A stretch of DNA of 64,000 nucleotides from assembly GCA_964019135.1 (NCBI GenBank), contig CAXHSH010000664.1, positions 1 to 64,000 of the forward strand. Reading direction: 5' to 3'. The notes under the pieces are model-generated. The model ran no database searches. It saw only the letters and a program-made list of their open reading frames with translations, and was not told where the DNA came from. Position numbers and translations under genes: made by a program. This DNA comes from Arenicola marina (Eukaryota > Annelida > Polychaeta > Arenicolidae). Position 1 is the first letter of the stretch, and every line of letters begins with the position of its first letter. Positions 37,181-51,017 of this stretch are shown here, one piece after another.

Positions 37181-39926
37181 CAACACAAACAAGCATGATT
37201 TGATCCTTATATTAACCAAAACACTCGGTTCTACCAACATATTGCGTAAACAGACCCGATTCTAGTATTACACTGCCAGACACCCCCGGCTCTAACGATA
37301 TACTACCCAAACCACTCGGTTTCATGAATATACTACACAAAGCACTCGGTTATAGTGACATACTGTGCAAAACACTCGGTTATAGTGACATACTGTGCAA
37401 AACACTCGGCTTTAGCGATATACAACAACAAACATGATTTGACCCTTTTATTAACCAAAACACTCGGTTCTAACGATATACTGATCTAAACACTCGGTTT
37501 TAGCGATATATAACGCAAACAAACATGATTTGATCCTTATATTGACCAAAACAACCGGTTCTACATACATAGTACGAAAACACTACCGATGCTAGTACTA
37601 CACTACTGAACACACCCGGTTCTAGCGATATACTACTCAAAACACTCGGTTTTAAGAAAGTACTACACAAAACACTCGGTTTTAGGAATGTACTACACAA
37701 GACACTCGGTTATAGCAACATACTGTACAAAACACTCAGTTTTAGCGATATACAACACAAACAAACAGGGGTGGTCAGAGGGGCTGGAGGGGACGGTACG
37801 GGCGGTGTGGACAATGGGAATAGTGGTGATGGGGGAATGGTGGGGACGGCGGTGACGGTGGGGACGACAGGGACTGTGGGAACGGAGGATACGACAGGAA
37901 CGGTGGGGACGGTTGGGACTGGGTGCGTGTGTGTGAGGTACGGGGGGGGGGGCAAGACATTAGGAGGGGTAGGTAGGTTGTTTTTTGCAACACGATCTCC
38001 GGGAATGATGAACTTACCGATAAACAGAAAACGTAAATATCGCGGCAAACACCTTTTTGGGCATATAACGGTGGCAAAGGATCGAGCCAACACCATAATT
38101 AATGGTCGCCGGCCAAGCACATCAGGGAGCCTCCATCGGCCTGTTGATTTCACTTCTCCTGTCGCTAAGCCCTGAATCACGGTACGTGAATAACTCAACA
38201 GGCGCAGACAAGAGTTATCATCAAGAGCCGAACCCGGCATGCCGGGGCCATTCTGGGACGTCGTCTCTCTTTGTGGTGGCTTCAAAAGTTAACACCCTAC
38301 ACTACCCCTCACCCACTATCCCACACTTATCTCTCCCCAACCGTCCTAATGCGTTGAGCGTCTAATGGCCCAAGCCCCATAGGTCTCTCCGGCCACTCAC
38401 CCTCACCCTTCAGGCACCACTATACCTCACCTCACCCTCATCCTCTCCGCCGTAGCACCCTCCAGGCTCCCCTCACCCTCATTAACCGGAAATACTGCCC
38501 ATTTAGTTTTAACCGGTTGCCAGGTCCATCAAGGGAGGTCGGGAAAGAATGACGGCCCATACTGGCTTGCTTAGCCCCAACCTGATCAAACGCATTCGAA
38601 TAACTCTTACGTCGGTCACGCAGTGGATCCATTGCCAAGCCCGGGTTTCTGAGATTGAGGCTGGTGGAAATTTGGGAAGAGCAACAAACCGATGCACAGC
38701 CGGCTGTATTAGCAAGCGACCCAATTGTCTAAACCAGAAATATAAACGTTTGAATTATAAAATCGGACCTTTATTTAATCGAATGTTTTCATAGTCGGAA
38801 TAATTTGGTGCCGCTTGTGGGAACTATTTCTCTCGGCGGATATGTTTTACCCGGTGATTATGACGTAGATAATCAACAGGTAATTCGTATGGAATAGCGC
38901 GTAGGAAGCAGCGGAAGTTTCATTTGAATTTTATGTTTTAACGTAACTGTAACGGACCATCACACTATCTCGCAATGCCTACATTATGCGCGTTTGTAAT
39001 AAAATAATACTTACTACTACCGTAGTGGGGTATGTCGTGGCGGCCAGCGATGTGGCAAGCCGAAGGCCGGGGTAGTTCGTTGTGTCCAGTCGTGGGGCAG
39101 GGCGGTCCGGGGTAGGTCGTTGTGTCCAGCGGTGGGGCGGGCCGGGGTAGGTAGTGGTGTTAAGCGGTGGGGCGGATCAGGGAAGATCGTGGTATGTTGC
39201 GGTGGGGGTGGCCGGTTGCGTGGTAGATTGTGTCAGTATGTTGCTACAACCGAGTGTTTTGAGTAGTATATCTCTAGAACTGAGTGGTTCGGGAAGTGTA
39301 ATGCTTAAGTCTGGTGTGTTTGGGTTTTATACCGCCCAGTGTTTGTACAGTTTCCTGCTATATCGCTGAGTGTTTTGCGTATATCGCTAGACCCAAGTGT
39401 TTTATATAGCATATCGCAAGACCCGACTGTTTAGAGTAGTACATCGCTAGAACCGAGTGTTTTGGGTAGTGTAATACTACAATCGGGCGTGTTTGCCCAA
39501 TGTCGTTAGATCCGAGTGTTTTGGTTAATATAATGATCAAATCATGTGTGCTTGTTTGTATATCGTTAATACCGAGTGTTTTGTACGGTATGTCGCTATA
39601 ACCGAGTTGTTTGTATAGCATGTCCCTAAAAGCAACTGTTTTAAGTAGTATATCGCTCGTACCGAGTGTTTTGGCAAGTTTAATACTGGAATCTGGTGTG
39701 TTTCCCAAGTATATCTCTAAATCCGAGTATTTTTCACAGTATGTCGCTGTAACCGAGTGTTTTGTGCAGTATGTCGCTGTAACACTGAGTGTTTTGAGTA
39801 GTATATCGATAGAATCGAGTGTTTTTGGTTAATAAAATGATCGAATCATCGTTTTTATTACGCTGAAATAGGTTGTTTTGTATATTATGTCGCTATAAAC
39901 CAGTATTTTTGTAGTATGTTCTTAAA
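37181..39926 (+). repeat. Monomer M15, type C (later variant)
   Basis: Carries the altered right arm first seen in M12. Confidence 0.92.
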
Positions 39927-41982
39927 CAACACAAACAAGCATGATTTGATCCTTATATTAACCAAAACACTCGGTTCTACCAACATATTACGTAAACAGA
40001 CCCGATTCTAGTATTACACTGCCAGATAACCCCGGTTCTAACGATATACTACCCAAAACACTCGGTTTCATGAATATACTATACAAAACACTCGGTTATA
40101 GTGACATATTGTGCAAAACACTCGGCTTTAGCGATATACAACAACAAACATGATTTGACCCTTTTATTAACCAAAACACTCGGTTCTAACGATATGCTAA
40201 TCTAAACACTCGGTTTTAGCGATATATAACGCAAACAAACAAGATTTGATCCTTATATTGACCAAAACAACCGGTCCTACATATATAGTACGAAAACACA
40301 ACCGATTCTAGTACTACACTACTAAACACACCCGGTTCTAGCGATATATTACTCAAAACACTCGGTTTTAAGAATGTACTACACAAAACACTCGGTTTTA
40401 GGAATGTACTGCACAAAACAAAACAGACATTAGGAGCGGTAGGTAGGTTGTGTTTTGCAACACGATCTCCGGGAATGATGGACTGACCGATAAACAGAAA
40501 ACGTAAATATCGCGGCAAACACCTGTTTGGGCATATAACGGTGGCAAAGGATCGCGCCAACACCATAATTAATGGTCGCCGGCCAGGCACATAAGGGAGC
40601 CTCCATCGGCCTGTTGATTTCACTTCTCCTGACGCTAAGTCCTGAATCACGGTACGTGAATAACTCAACAGGCGCAGACAAGAGGTATCATCAAGAGCCG
40701 AACCCGGCATGCCGGGGCCGTTCTGGGAAGTCGTGTCTCTTTGTGGTGGCTTCAAAAGTTAACACCCTACACTACCCCTCACCCACTATCCCACACTTAT
40801 CTCGCCCCAACCGTCCTAAGGCGTTGAGCGTCTAATGGCCCAAGCCCCATAGGTCTCTCCCGCCACTCACCCTCACCCTCCAGGCACCACTATACCTCAC
40901 CTCACCCTCATCCTCCCCGCCGTAGCACCCTCCGGGCTCCCCTCACCCTCATTAATCGGAAATACTGCCCATTTAGTTTTAACCGGTTGCCAGGTCCATC
41001 AAGGGAGGTCGGGAAAGAATGACTGCCCATTCTGGCTTGCTTAGCCCCAACCTGATCAAACGCATTCGAATAACTCTTACTTCAATCACGCAGTGGAGCC
41101 ATTGCCAACCCCGGGTTTCTGAGATTGAGGCTGGTGGAGATTTGGGAAGAGCAACAAACCGATGCACAGCCGGCTGTATTAGCCAGCGACCCAATTGTCT
41201 AAACCAGAAACATAAACGTTTCAATTATAAAATCGGACCTTTATTTCATCGAATGTTTTCATAGTCGGAATAATTTGGTGCCGCTTGTGGGAACTATTTC
41301 TCTCGGCGGATATGTTTTACCCGGTGATTATGACGTAGATAATCAACAGGTAATTAGTTCGGAATAGCGCGTAGGAAGCAGCGGAAGTTTTATTTGAATT
41401 TTATGTTTTAGCGTAACTATAACGGACCATCACACTATCTCGCAATCCCTACATTATGCGCGTTTGTAATAAAACAATACTTACTACTACCGTAGTGGGG
41501 TAGGTCGTGGCGGCCAGCGATGTGGCAAGCCGGAGGCCGGTGTAGTTCGTTGTGTCCAGCCGTGGGACAGGGCGGTCCGGGGTAGGTCGTTGTGTCCAGC
41601 GGTGGGGCGGGCCGGGGTAGGTAGTGATGTTAAGCGGTGGGGCGGATCAGGGAAAATCGTGGTATGTGGCGGTGGGGGTGGCCGGTTGCGTGGTAGATCG
41701 TGTCAGTATGTTGCTACAACCGAGTGTTTGAGTAGTATATCTCTAGAAACGAGTGGTTCGGGAAGTGTAATGCTTAAGTCTGGTGTGTTTGGGTTTTATA
41801 TCGCCCAGGGTTTGAACAGTATCCTGCTATATAGCCGAGTCTTTTGCGTATATTGCTAGACCCAAGTGTTTTATGTAGCATATCGCAAGACCCGACTGTT
41901 TAGAGTAGTACATCGCTAGAACCGAGTGTTTTGGGTAGTGTAATACTACAATCGGGCGTGTTTGCGCACTATGTCGTTAGAA
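39927..41982 (+). repeat. Monomer M16, type E
   Basis: Equivalent of M13. Lacks the first G-rich block and ends at the truncated junction. Confidence 0.92.
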
Positions 41983-44759
41983 CCAACATATTACGTAAAC
42001 AGACCCGATTCTAGTATTACACTGCCAGACACCCCCGGCTCTAACGATATACTACCCAAAACACTCGGTTTCATGAATGTACTACACAAAACGCTCGGTT
42101 ATAGTGACATACTGTGCAAAACACTCGGCTTTAGCGATATACAACAACAAACATGATTTGACCCTTTTATTAACCAAAACACTCGGTTCTAACGATATAC
42201 TGATCTAAACACTCGGTTTTAGCGATATATAACGCAAACAAACATGATTTGATCCTTATATTGACCAAAACAACCGGTTCTACATACATAGTACGAAAAC
42301 ACTACCGATGCTAGTACTACACTACTGAACACACCCGGTTCTAGCGATATACTACTCAAAACACTCGGTTTTAAGAATGTACTACACAAAACACTCGGTT
42401 TTAGGAATGTACTACACAAGACACTCGGTTATAGCGACATACAGTACAACACACTCGGTTATAGTAACATACTGTACAAAACACTCGGCTTTAGCGATAT
42501 ACAACACAAACAAGCATGATTCGATCCCTTTTTTAACCAATGCAGTCGGTTATAACGATATACTAATCAAAACACTCAGTTTGAGCGATATACAACACAA
42601 ACAAACAGGGGTGGTCAGAGGGGCTGGAGGGGACGGTACGGGCGGTGTGGACAATGGGAATAGTGGTGATGGGGGAATGGTGGGGACGGCGGTGACGGTG
42701 GGGACGACAGGGACTGTGGGAACGGAGGGTACGACAGGAACGGTGGGGACGGTTGGGACTGGGTGCGTGTGTGTGAGGTGGGGCAAGACATTAGGAGGGG
42801 TAGGTAGGTTGTTTTTTGCAACACGATCTCCGGGAATGATGGACTGACCGATAAACAGAAAACGTAAATATCGCGGCAAACACCTTTTTGGGCATATAAC
42901 GGTGGCAAAGGATCGTGCCAACACCATAATTAATGGTCGCCGGCCAAGCCCATAAGGGAGCCTCCATCGGCCTGTTGATTTCACTTCTCCTGTCGCTAAA
43001 CCCTGAATCACGGTACGTGAATAACTCAACAGGCGCAGACAAGAGGTATCATCAAGAGCCGAACCCGGCATGCCGGGGCCATTCTGGGACGTCGTCTCTC
43101 TTTGTGGTGGCTTCAAAAGTTAACACCCTACACTACCCCTCACCCACTATCCCACACTTATCTCGCCCCAACCGTCCTAAGGCGTTGAGCGTCTAATGGC
43201 TCAAGCCCCATAGGTCTCTCCGGCCACTCACCCTCACCCTCCAGGCACCACTATACCTCACCTCACCCTCCCCGCCGTAGCACCCTCCAGGCTCCCCTCA
43301 CCCTCATTAACCGGAAATACTGCCCATTTAGTTTTAACCGGTTGCCAGGTCCATCAAGGGAGGTCGGGAAAGAATGACTGCCCATTCTGGCTTGCTTAGC
43401 CGCAACCTGATCAAACGCATTCGAATAACTCTTACGTCAATCACGCAGTGGAGCCATTGCCAACCCCGGGTTTCTGAAATTGAGGCTGGTGGAGATTTGG
43501 GAAGAGCAACAAACCGATGCACAGCCGGCTGTATTAGCAAGCGACCCAATTGTCTAAACCAGAAACATAAACGTTTTAATTATAAAATCGGACCTTTATT
43601 TCATCGAATGTTTTCATAGTCGGAATAATTTGGTGCCGCTTGTGGGAACTATTTCTCTCGGCGGATATGTTTTACCCGGTGATTATGACGTAGATAATCA
43701 ACAGGTAATTAGTTCGGAATAGCGCGTAGGAAGCAGCGGAAGTTTTATTTGAATTTTATGTTTTAGCGTAACTATAACGGACCATCACACTATCTCGCAA
43801 TCCCTACATTATGCGCGTTTGTAATAAAACAATACTTACTACTACCGTAGTGGGGTAGGTCGTGGCGGCCAGCGATGTGGCAAGCCGGAGGCCGGTGTAG
43901 TTCGTTGTGTCCAGCCGTGGGACAGGGCGGTCCGGGGTAGGTCGTTGTGTCCAGCGGTGGGGCGGGCCGGGGTAGGTAGTGATGTTAAGCGGTGGGGCGG
44001 ATCAGGGAAGATCGTGGTATGTGGCGGTGGGGGTGGCCGGTTGCGTGGTAGATCGTGTCAGTATGTTGCTACAACCGAGTGTTTGAGTAGTATATCTCTA
44101 GAACCGAGTGGTTCGGGAAGTGTAATGCTTAAGTCTGGTGTGTTTGGGTTGGATATCGCCCAGGGTTTGTACAGTATCCTGCTATATAGCCGAGTCTTTT
44201 GCGTATATCGCTAGACCCAAGTGTTTTATGTAGCATATCGCAAGACCCGACTGTTTAGAGTAGTACATCGCTAGAACCGAGTGTTTTGGGTAGTGTAATA
44301 CTACAATCGGGCGTGCTTGCGCACTATGTCGTTAGAAGCGAGTGTTTTGGTTAATATAATGATCAAATCATGTGTGCTTGTCTGTATATCGTTAAAACCG
44401 AGTGTTTTGTACGGTATGTCGCTATTACCGAGTTGTTTGTATAGCATGTCCCTAAAACCAAGTGTTTTAAGTAGTATATCGCTCGTACCGAGTGTTTTGG
44501 CAAGTTTAATACTGGAATCTGTTGTGTTTCCCAAGTATATCTCTAAATCCGAGTATTTTTTACAGTATGTCGCTGTAACCGAGTGTTTTGTGCAGTATGT
44601 CACAAAACACTGAGGGTTTTGAGTAGTATATCGTTAGAATCGAGTGCTTTTGGTTAATAAAATGATCGAATCATTTTTGTTTGTGTTGTATTACGCTGAA
44701 ATAGGTTGTTTTGTATATTATGTCGCTATGAGCCAGTAATTTTGTAGTATGTTCTTATA
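41983..44759 (+). repeat. Monomer M17, type B
   Basis: Shares the 6-bp core deletion and other private substitutions with M14. Confidence 0.92.
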
Positions 44760-47502
44760 CAACACAAACAAGCATGATTTGATCCTTATATTAACCAAAA
44801 CACTCGGTTCTACCAACATATTGCGTAAACAGACCCGATTCTAGTATTACACTGCCAGACACCCCCGGCTCTAACGATATACTACCCAAAACACTCGGTT
44901 TCATGAATATACTACACAAAACACTCGGTTATAGTGACATACTGTGCAAAACACTCGGTTATAGTGACATACTGTGCAAAACACTCGGCTTTAGCGATAT
45001 ACAACAACAAACATGATTTGACCCTTTTATTAACCAAAACACTCGGTTCTAACGATATACTGATCTAAACACTCGGTTTTAGCGATATATAACGCAAACA
45101 AACATGATTTGATCCTTATATTGACCAAAACAACCGGTTCTACATACATAGTACGAAAACACTACCGATGCTAGTACTACACTACTGAACACACCCGGTT
45201 CTAGCGATATACTACTCAAAACACTCGGTTTTAAGAAAGTACTACACAAAACACTCGGTTTTAGGAATGTACTACACAAGACACTCGGTTATAGCAACAT
45301 GCTGTACAAAACACTCAGTTTTAGCGATATACAACACAAACAAACAGGGGTGGTCAGAGGGGCTGGAGGGGACGGTACGGGCGGTGTGGACAATGGGAAT
45401 AGTGGTGATGGGGGAATGGTGGGGACGGCGGTGACGGTGGGGACGACAGGGACTGTGGGAACGGAGGATACGACAGGAACGGTGGGGACGGTTGGGACTG
45501 GGTGCGTGTGTGTGAGGTACGGGGGGGGCAAGACATTAGGAGGGGTAGGTAGGTTGTTTTTTGCAACACGATCTCCGGGAATGATGAACTTACCGATAAA
45601 CAGAAAACGTAAATATCGCGGCAAACACCTTTTTGGGCATATAACGGTGGCAAAGGATCGAGCCAACACCATAATTAATGGTCGCCGGCCAAGCACATAA
45701 GGGAGCCTCCATCGGCCTGTTGATTTCACTTCTCCTGTCGCTAAGCCCTGAATCACGGTACGTGAATAACTCAACAGGCGCAGACAAGAGTTATCATCAA
45801 GAGCCGAACCCGGCATGCCGGGGCCATTCTGGTACGTCGTCTCTCTTTGTGGTGGCTTCAAAAGTTAACACCCTACACTACCCCTCACCCACTATCCCAC
45901 ACTTATCTCTCCCCACCCGTCCTAAGGCGTTGAGCGTCTAATGGCCCAAGCCCCATAGGTCTCTCCGGCCACTCACCCTCACCCTTCAGGCACCACTATA
46001 CCTCACCTCACCCTCATCCTCTCCGCCGTAGCACCCTCCAGGCTCCCCTCACCCTCATTAACCGGAAATACTGCCCATTTAGTTTTAACCGGTTGCCAGG
46101 TCCATCAAGGGAGGTCGGGAAAGAATGACGGCCCATACTGGCTTGCTTAGCCCCAACCTGATCAAACGCATTCGAATAACTCTTACGTCGGTCACGCAGT
46201 GGATCCATTGCCAAGCCCGGGTTTCTGAGATTGAGGCTGGTGGAAATTTGGGAAGAGCAACAAACCGATGCACAGCCGGCTGTATTAGCAAGCGACCCAA
46301 TTGTCTAAACCAGAAATATAAACGTTTGAATTATAAAATCGGACCTTTATTTAATCGAATGTTTTCATAGTCGGAATAATTTGGTGCCGCTTGTGGGAAC
46401 TATTTCTCTCGGCGGATATGTTTTACCCGGTGATTATGACGTAGATAATCAACAGGTAATTCGTATGGAATAGCGCGTAGGAAGCAGCGGAAGTTTCATT
46501 TGAATTTTATGTTTTAACGTAACTGTAACGGACCATCACACTATCTCGCAATGCCTACATTATGCGCGTTTGTAATAAAATAATACTTACTACTACCGTA
46601 GTGGGGTATGTCGTGGCGGCCAGCGATGTGGCAAGCCGAAGGCCGGGGTAGTTCGTTGTGTCCAGTCGTGGGGCAGGGCGGTCCGGGGTAGGTCGTTGTG
46701 TCCAGCGGTGGGGCGGGCCGGGGTAGGTAGTGGTGTTAAGCGGTGGGGCGGATCAGGGAAGATCGTGGTATGTTGCGGTGGGGGTGGCCGGTTGCGTGGT
46801 AGATTGTGTCAGTATGTTGCTACAACCGAGTGTTTTGAGTAGTATATCTCTAGAACTGAGTGGCTCGGGAAGTGTAATGCTTAAGTCTGGTGTGTTTGGG
46901 TTTTATACCGCCCAGTGTTTGTACAGTTTCCTGCTATATCGCTGAGTGTTTTGCGTATATCGCTAGACCCAAGTGTTTTATATAGCATATCGCAAGACCC
47001 GACTGTTTAGAGTAGAACATCGCTAGAACCGAGTGTTTTGGGTAGTGTAATACTACAATCGGGCGTGTTTGCCCAATGTCGTTAGATCCGAGTGTTTTGG
47101 TTAATATAATGATCAAATCATGTGTGCTTGTTTGTATATCGTTAATACCGAGTGTTTTGTACGGTATGTCGCTATAACCGAGTTGTTTGTATAGCATGTC
47201 CCTAAAAGCAACTGTTTTAAGTAGTATATCGCTCGTACCGAGTGTTTTGGCAAGTTTAATACTGGAATCTGGTGTGTTTCCCAAGTATATCTCTAAATCC
47301 GAGTATTTTTCACAGTATGTCGCTGTAACCGAGTGTTTTGTGTAGTATGTCGCTGTAACACTGAGTGTTTTGAGTAGTATATCGATAGAATCGAGTGTTT
47401 TGGGTTAATAAAATGATCGAATCATCGTTTTTATTACGCTGAAATAGGTTGTTTTGTATATTATGTCGCTATAAACCAGTATTTTTGTAGTATGTTCTTA
47501 TA
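44760..47502 (+). repeat. Monomer M18, type C (later variant)
   Basis: Equivalent of M15 with a shorter G run (8). Confidence 0.92.
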
Positions 47503-50500
47503 CAACACAAACAAGCATGATTTGATCCTTATATTAACCAAAACACTCGGTTCTACCAACATATTACGTAAACAGACCCGATTCTAGTATTACACTGCCA
47601 GATAACCCCGGTTCTAACGATATACTACCCAAAACACTCGGTTTCATGAATATACTATACAAAACACTCGGTTATAGTGACATATTGTGCAAAACACTCG
47701 GCTTTAGCGATATACAACAACAAACATGATTTGACCCTTTTATTAACCAAAACACTCGGTTCTAACGATATACTAATCTAAACACTCGGTTTTAGCGATA
47801 TATAACGCAAACAAACAAGATTTGATCCTTATATTGACCAAAACAACCGGTTCTACATATATAGTACGAAAACACAACCGATTCTAGTACTACACTACTA
47901 AACACACCCGGTTCTAGCGATATATTACTCAAAACACTCGGTTTTAAGAATGTACTACACAAAACACTCGGTTTTAGGAATGTACTGCACAAAACAAAAC
48001 AGACATTAGGAGCGGTAGGTAGGTTGTGTTTTGCAACACGATCTCCGGGAATGATGGACTGACCGATAAACAGAAAACGTAAATATCGCGGCAAACACCT
48101 GTTTGGGCATATAACGGTGGCAAAGGATCGCGCCAACACCATAATTAATGGTCGCCGGCCAGGCACATAAGGGAGCCTCCATCGGCCTGTTGATTTCACT
48201 TCTCCTGACGCTAAGTCCTGAATCACGGTACGTGAATAACTCAACAGGCGCAGACAAGAGGTATCATCAAGAGCCGAACCCGGCATGCCGGGGCCGTTCT
48301 GGGAAGTCGTGTCTCTTTGTGGTGGCTTCAAAAGTTAACACCCTACACTACCCCTCACCCACTATCCCACACTTATCTCGCCCCAACCGTCCTAAGGCGT
48401 TGAGCGTCTTATGGCCCAAGCCCCATAGGTCTCTCCCGCCACTCACCCTCACCCTCCAGGCACCACTATACCTCACCTCACCCTCATCCTCCCCGCCGTA
48501 GCACCCTCCGGGCTCCCCTCACCCTCATTAATCGGAAATACTGCCCATTTAGTTTTAACCGGTTGCCAGGTCCATCAAGGGAGGTCGGGAAAGAATGACT
48601 GCCCATTCTGGCTTGCTTAGCCCAAACCTGATCAAACGCATTCGCATAACTCTTACTTCAATCACGCAGTGGAGCCATTGCCAACCCCGGGTTTCTGAGA
48701 TTGAGGCTGGTGGAGATTTGGGAAGAGCAACAAACCGATGCACAGCCGGCTGTATTAGCCAGCGACCCAATTGTCTAAACCAGAAACATAAACGTTTCAA
48801 TTATAAAATCGGACCTTTATTTCATCGAATGTTTTCATAGTCGGAATAATTTGGTGCCGCTTGTGGGAACTATTTCTCTCGGCGGATATGTTTTACCCGG
48901 TGATTATGACGTAGATAATCAACAGGTAATTAGTTCGGAAGAGCGCGTAAGAAGCAGCGGAAGTTTTATTTGAATTTTATGTTTTAAAGTAACTGTAACG
49001 GACCATCACACTATCTCGCAATGCCTACATTATGCGCGTTTGTAATAAGATAATACTTACTACTACCGTAGTGGGGTAGGTCGTGGCGGCCAGCAATGTG
49101 GCAAGCCGGAGGCCGGGGTAGTTCGTTGTGTCCAGCCGGGGGGCAGGACGGTCCGGGGTAGGTCGTTGTGTCCAGCGGTGGGGCGGGCCGGGGTAGGTAG
49201 TGGTGTTAAGCGGTGGGGCGGATCAGGGAAGATCGTGGTATGTTGCGGTGGGGCTCGCCGGTTGCGTGATAGATCGTGTCAGTATGTTGCTACAACCGAG
49301 TGTTTTGAGAAGTATATCTCTAGAATCGAGTGGTTCGGGAAATGTAATGCCTAAGTCTGGTGTATTTGCGTTTTATATCGCCCAGTGTTTGTACAGTATC
49401 CTGCTATATAGCCGAGTGTTTTGCGTATATCGCTAGACCCAAGTGTTTTATATAGCATATCGCAGGACCCGACTGTTTAGAGTAGTACATCGCTAGAACC
49501 GAGTGTTTTGGGTAGTTTAATACTACAATCGGGCGTGTTTACGTAATATGTCGGTATAACCGAGTGTTTTGGTTAAACGATCGATCAAATCATGTTTGCT
49601 TGTGTAGTATATCGCTAGACCCATGTGTTTTATATAGCGTATCGCGAGATTCGACTGGTTTTGAGTAGTATATCGCTCATACCGAGTATTTTGTGAAGTG
49701 TAATACTGGAATCGGGTGTGTTTACTTAGTATATCGCCAAAATCGAGTGTTTTGTACAGTAGGTCGCTATAACCGGGTGCTTTGGGTCCCTTAACCCAGT
49801 GGTTTGACTATTATATCGCTATAAACGATTATTGTGGTAGTGTAATACTAGAATCAGTTGTGTTTACGTACTATGTCGGTAGAGCCGAGTCTTTGTTTGG
49901 CTAATATAATGATTCAATCATGTTGGTTGTGTTGTGTATCGCTAAAATAGAGTTTGTTTACAGTATATTGCTACAACCGAGTGTTTTGAGTAGTATATCG
50001 CTAGAACCGAATGTTTCGAGAAATGTAATGTTTCAATCTGGTGTATCTTCGTTGTATATCGCCCAGTGTTTGTACAGCATGCTGCTATAGAGCCGAGTAT
50101 TTTGTGTATATCGCTAGACCCGAGTACTTTGGGTAGTGTACTAATACAATCGAGTGTGTTTACGTAATATGTCGGTATAACCGAGCATTTTATATAGCGT
50201 ATCTCGAGATCCGACTGTATTTGAGTAGTATATCGTTCACACCGAGTGTTTTGGAAAGTGTGTTAGTGGAATATCTAGTGTGTTTCCTAGTATATCGCTA
50301 AAACCGAGTATGTTGTACAGTATGCCGCTATAACTGAGTGTTTTGTGTAGTACATCACAAAACACAGAGTGTTTTGAGTAGTATGTCCCTAAAACCGAGT
50401 GCTTTGAGTAGTATATGGTTAGAACCGAGTGTTTTGGTTAATATAATGATCAAATCATATTTGTTTGCGTAGCATAGCTCTTGACCCAAGTGTTCTATAT

Positions 50501-51017
50501 AGCACATCGCAAGAGCCGACTGTTTTGAAGAGTACGTTGCTAGAATCGAGTGTTTTGGGTAGTGTAATACTACAATCGGGCGTGTTTGCGCACTATGTCG
50601 TTAGAACCGATTGTTTTGGTTAATATAATGATCAAATCATGTGTGCTTGTGTTGTATATCGCTAAAACCGAGTGTTGTGTACGTTATGTCGCTATAGCCG
50701 AGTTGTTTCTATAGCACGCCCCTAAAACCAAGTTTAATAGCGGAATCTGGTGTGGTTCTCAAGTATATCGCTTATTCCGAGTATTTTTTACAGTATGTCG
50801 CTGTAACCGAGTGTTTTGTGTAGTATGTCGCTGTAACCCAGTGTTTTGTGTATTATGTCACAAAACACCGAGTGTTTTGAGTAGTATATCGTTAGAATCG
50901 AGTGCTTTTGGTTAGTAAAATGATCGATTCATTTTTGTTTGTATTATATTACGCTGAAATAAGTTGTTTTGTTAATTATGTCGCTATAGGCCAGTATTTT
51001 TGTACTATGTTCTTATA
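47503..51017 (+). repeat. Monomer M19, type E core with long diverged right arm
   Basis: The left arm and core match M13 and M16. The second G-rich block and right arm diverge progressively, and the right arm runs to about 1.7 kb of reverse-oriented 30-bp units without the truncated junction. It is the last monomer with a core. Confidence 0.9.

Larger units (their letters stand above)
34404..41982 (+). repeat. Higher-order repeat unit 4 (B-C-E, 7579 bp)
   Basis: M14-M16, the same order as unit 3. The 6-bp core deletion in B accounts for the length difference. Confidence 0.92.
41983..51017 (+). repeat. Higher-order repeat unit 5 (B-C-E, edge copy)
   Basis: M17-M19. The first two monomers match unit 4; the E monomer carries an extended, diverged right arm at the array edge. 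Confidence 0.88.
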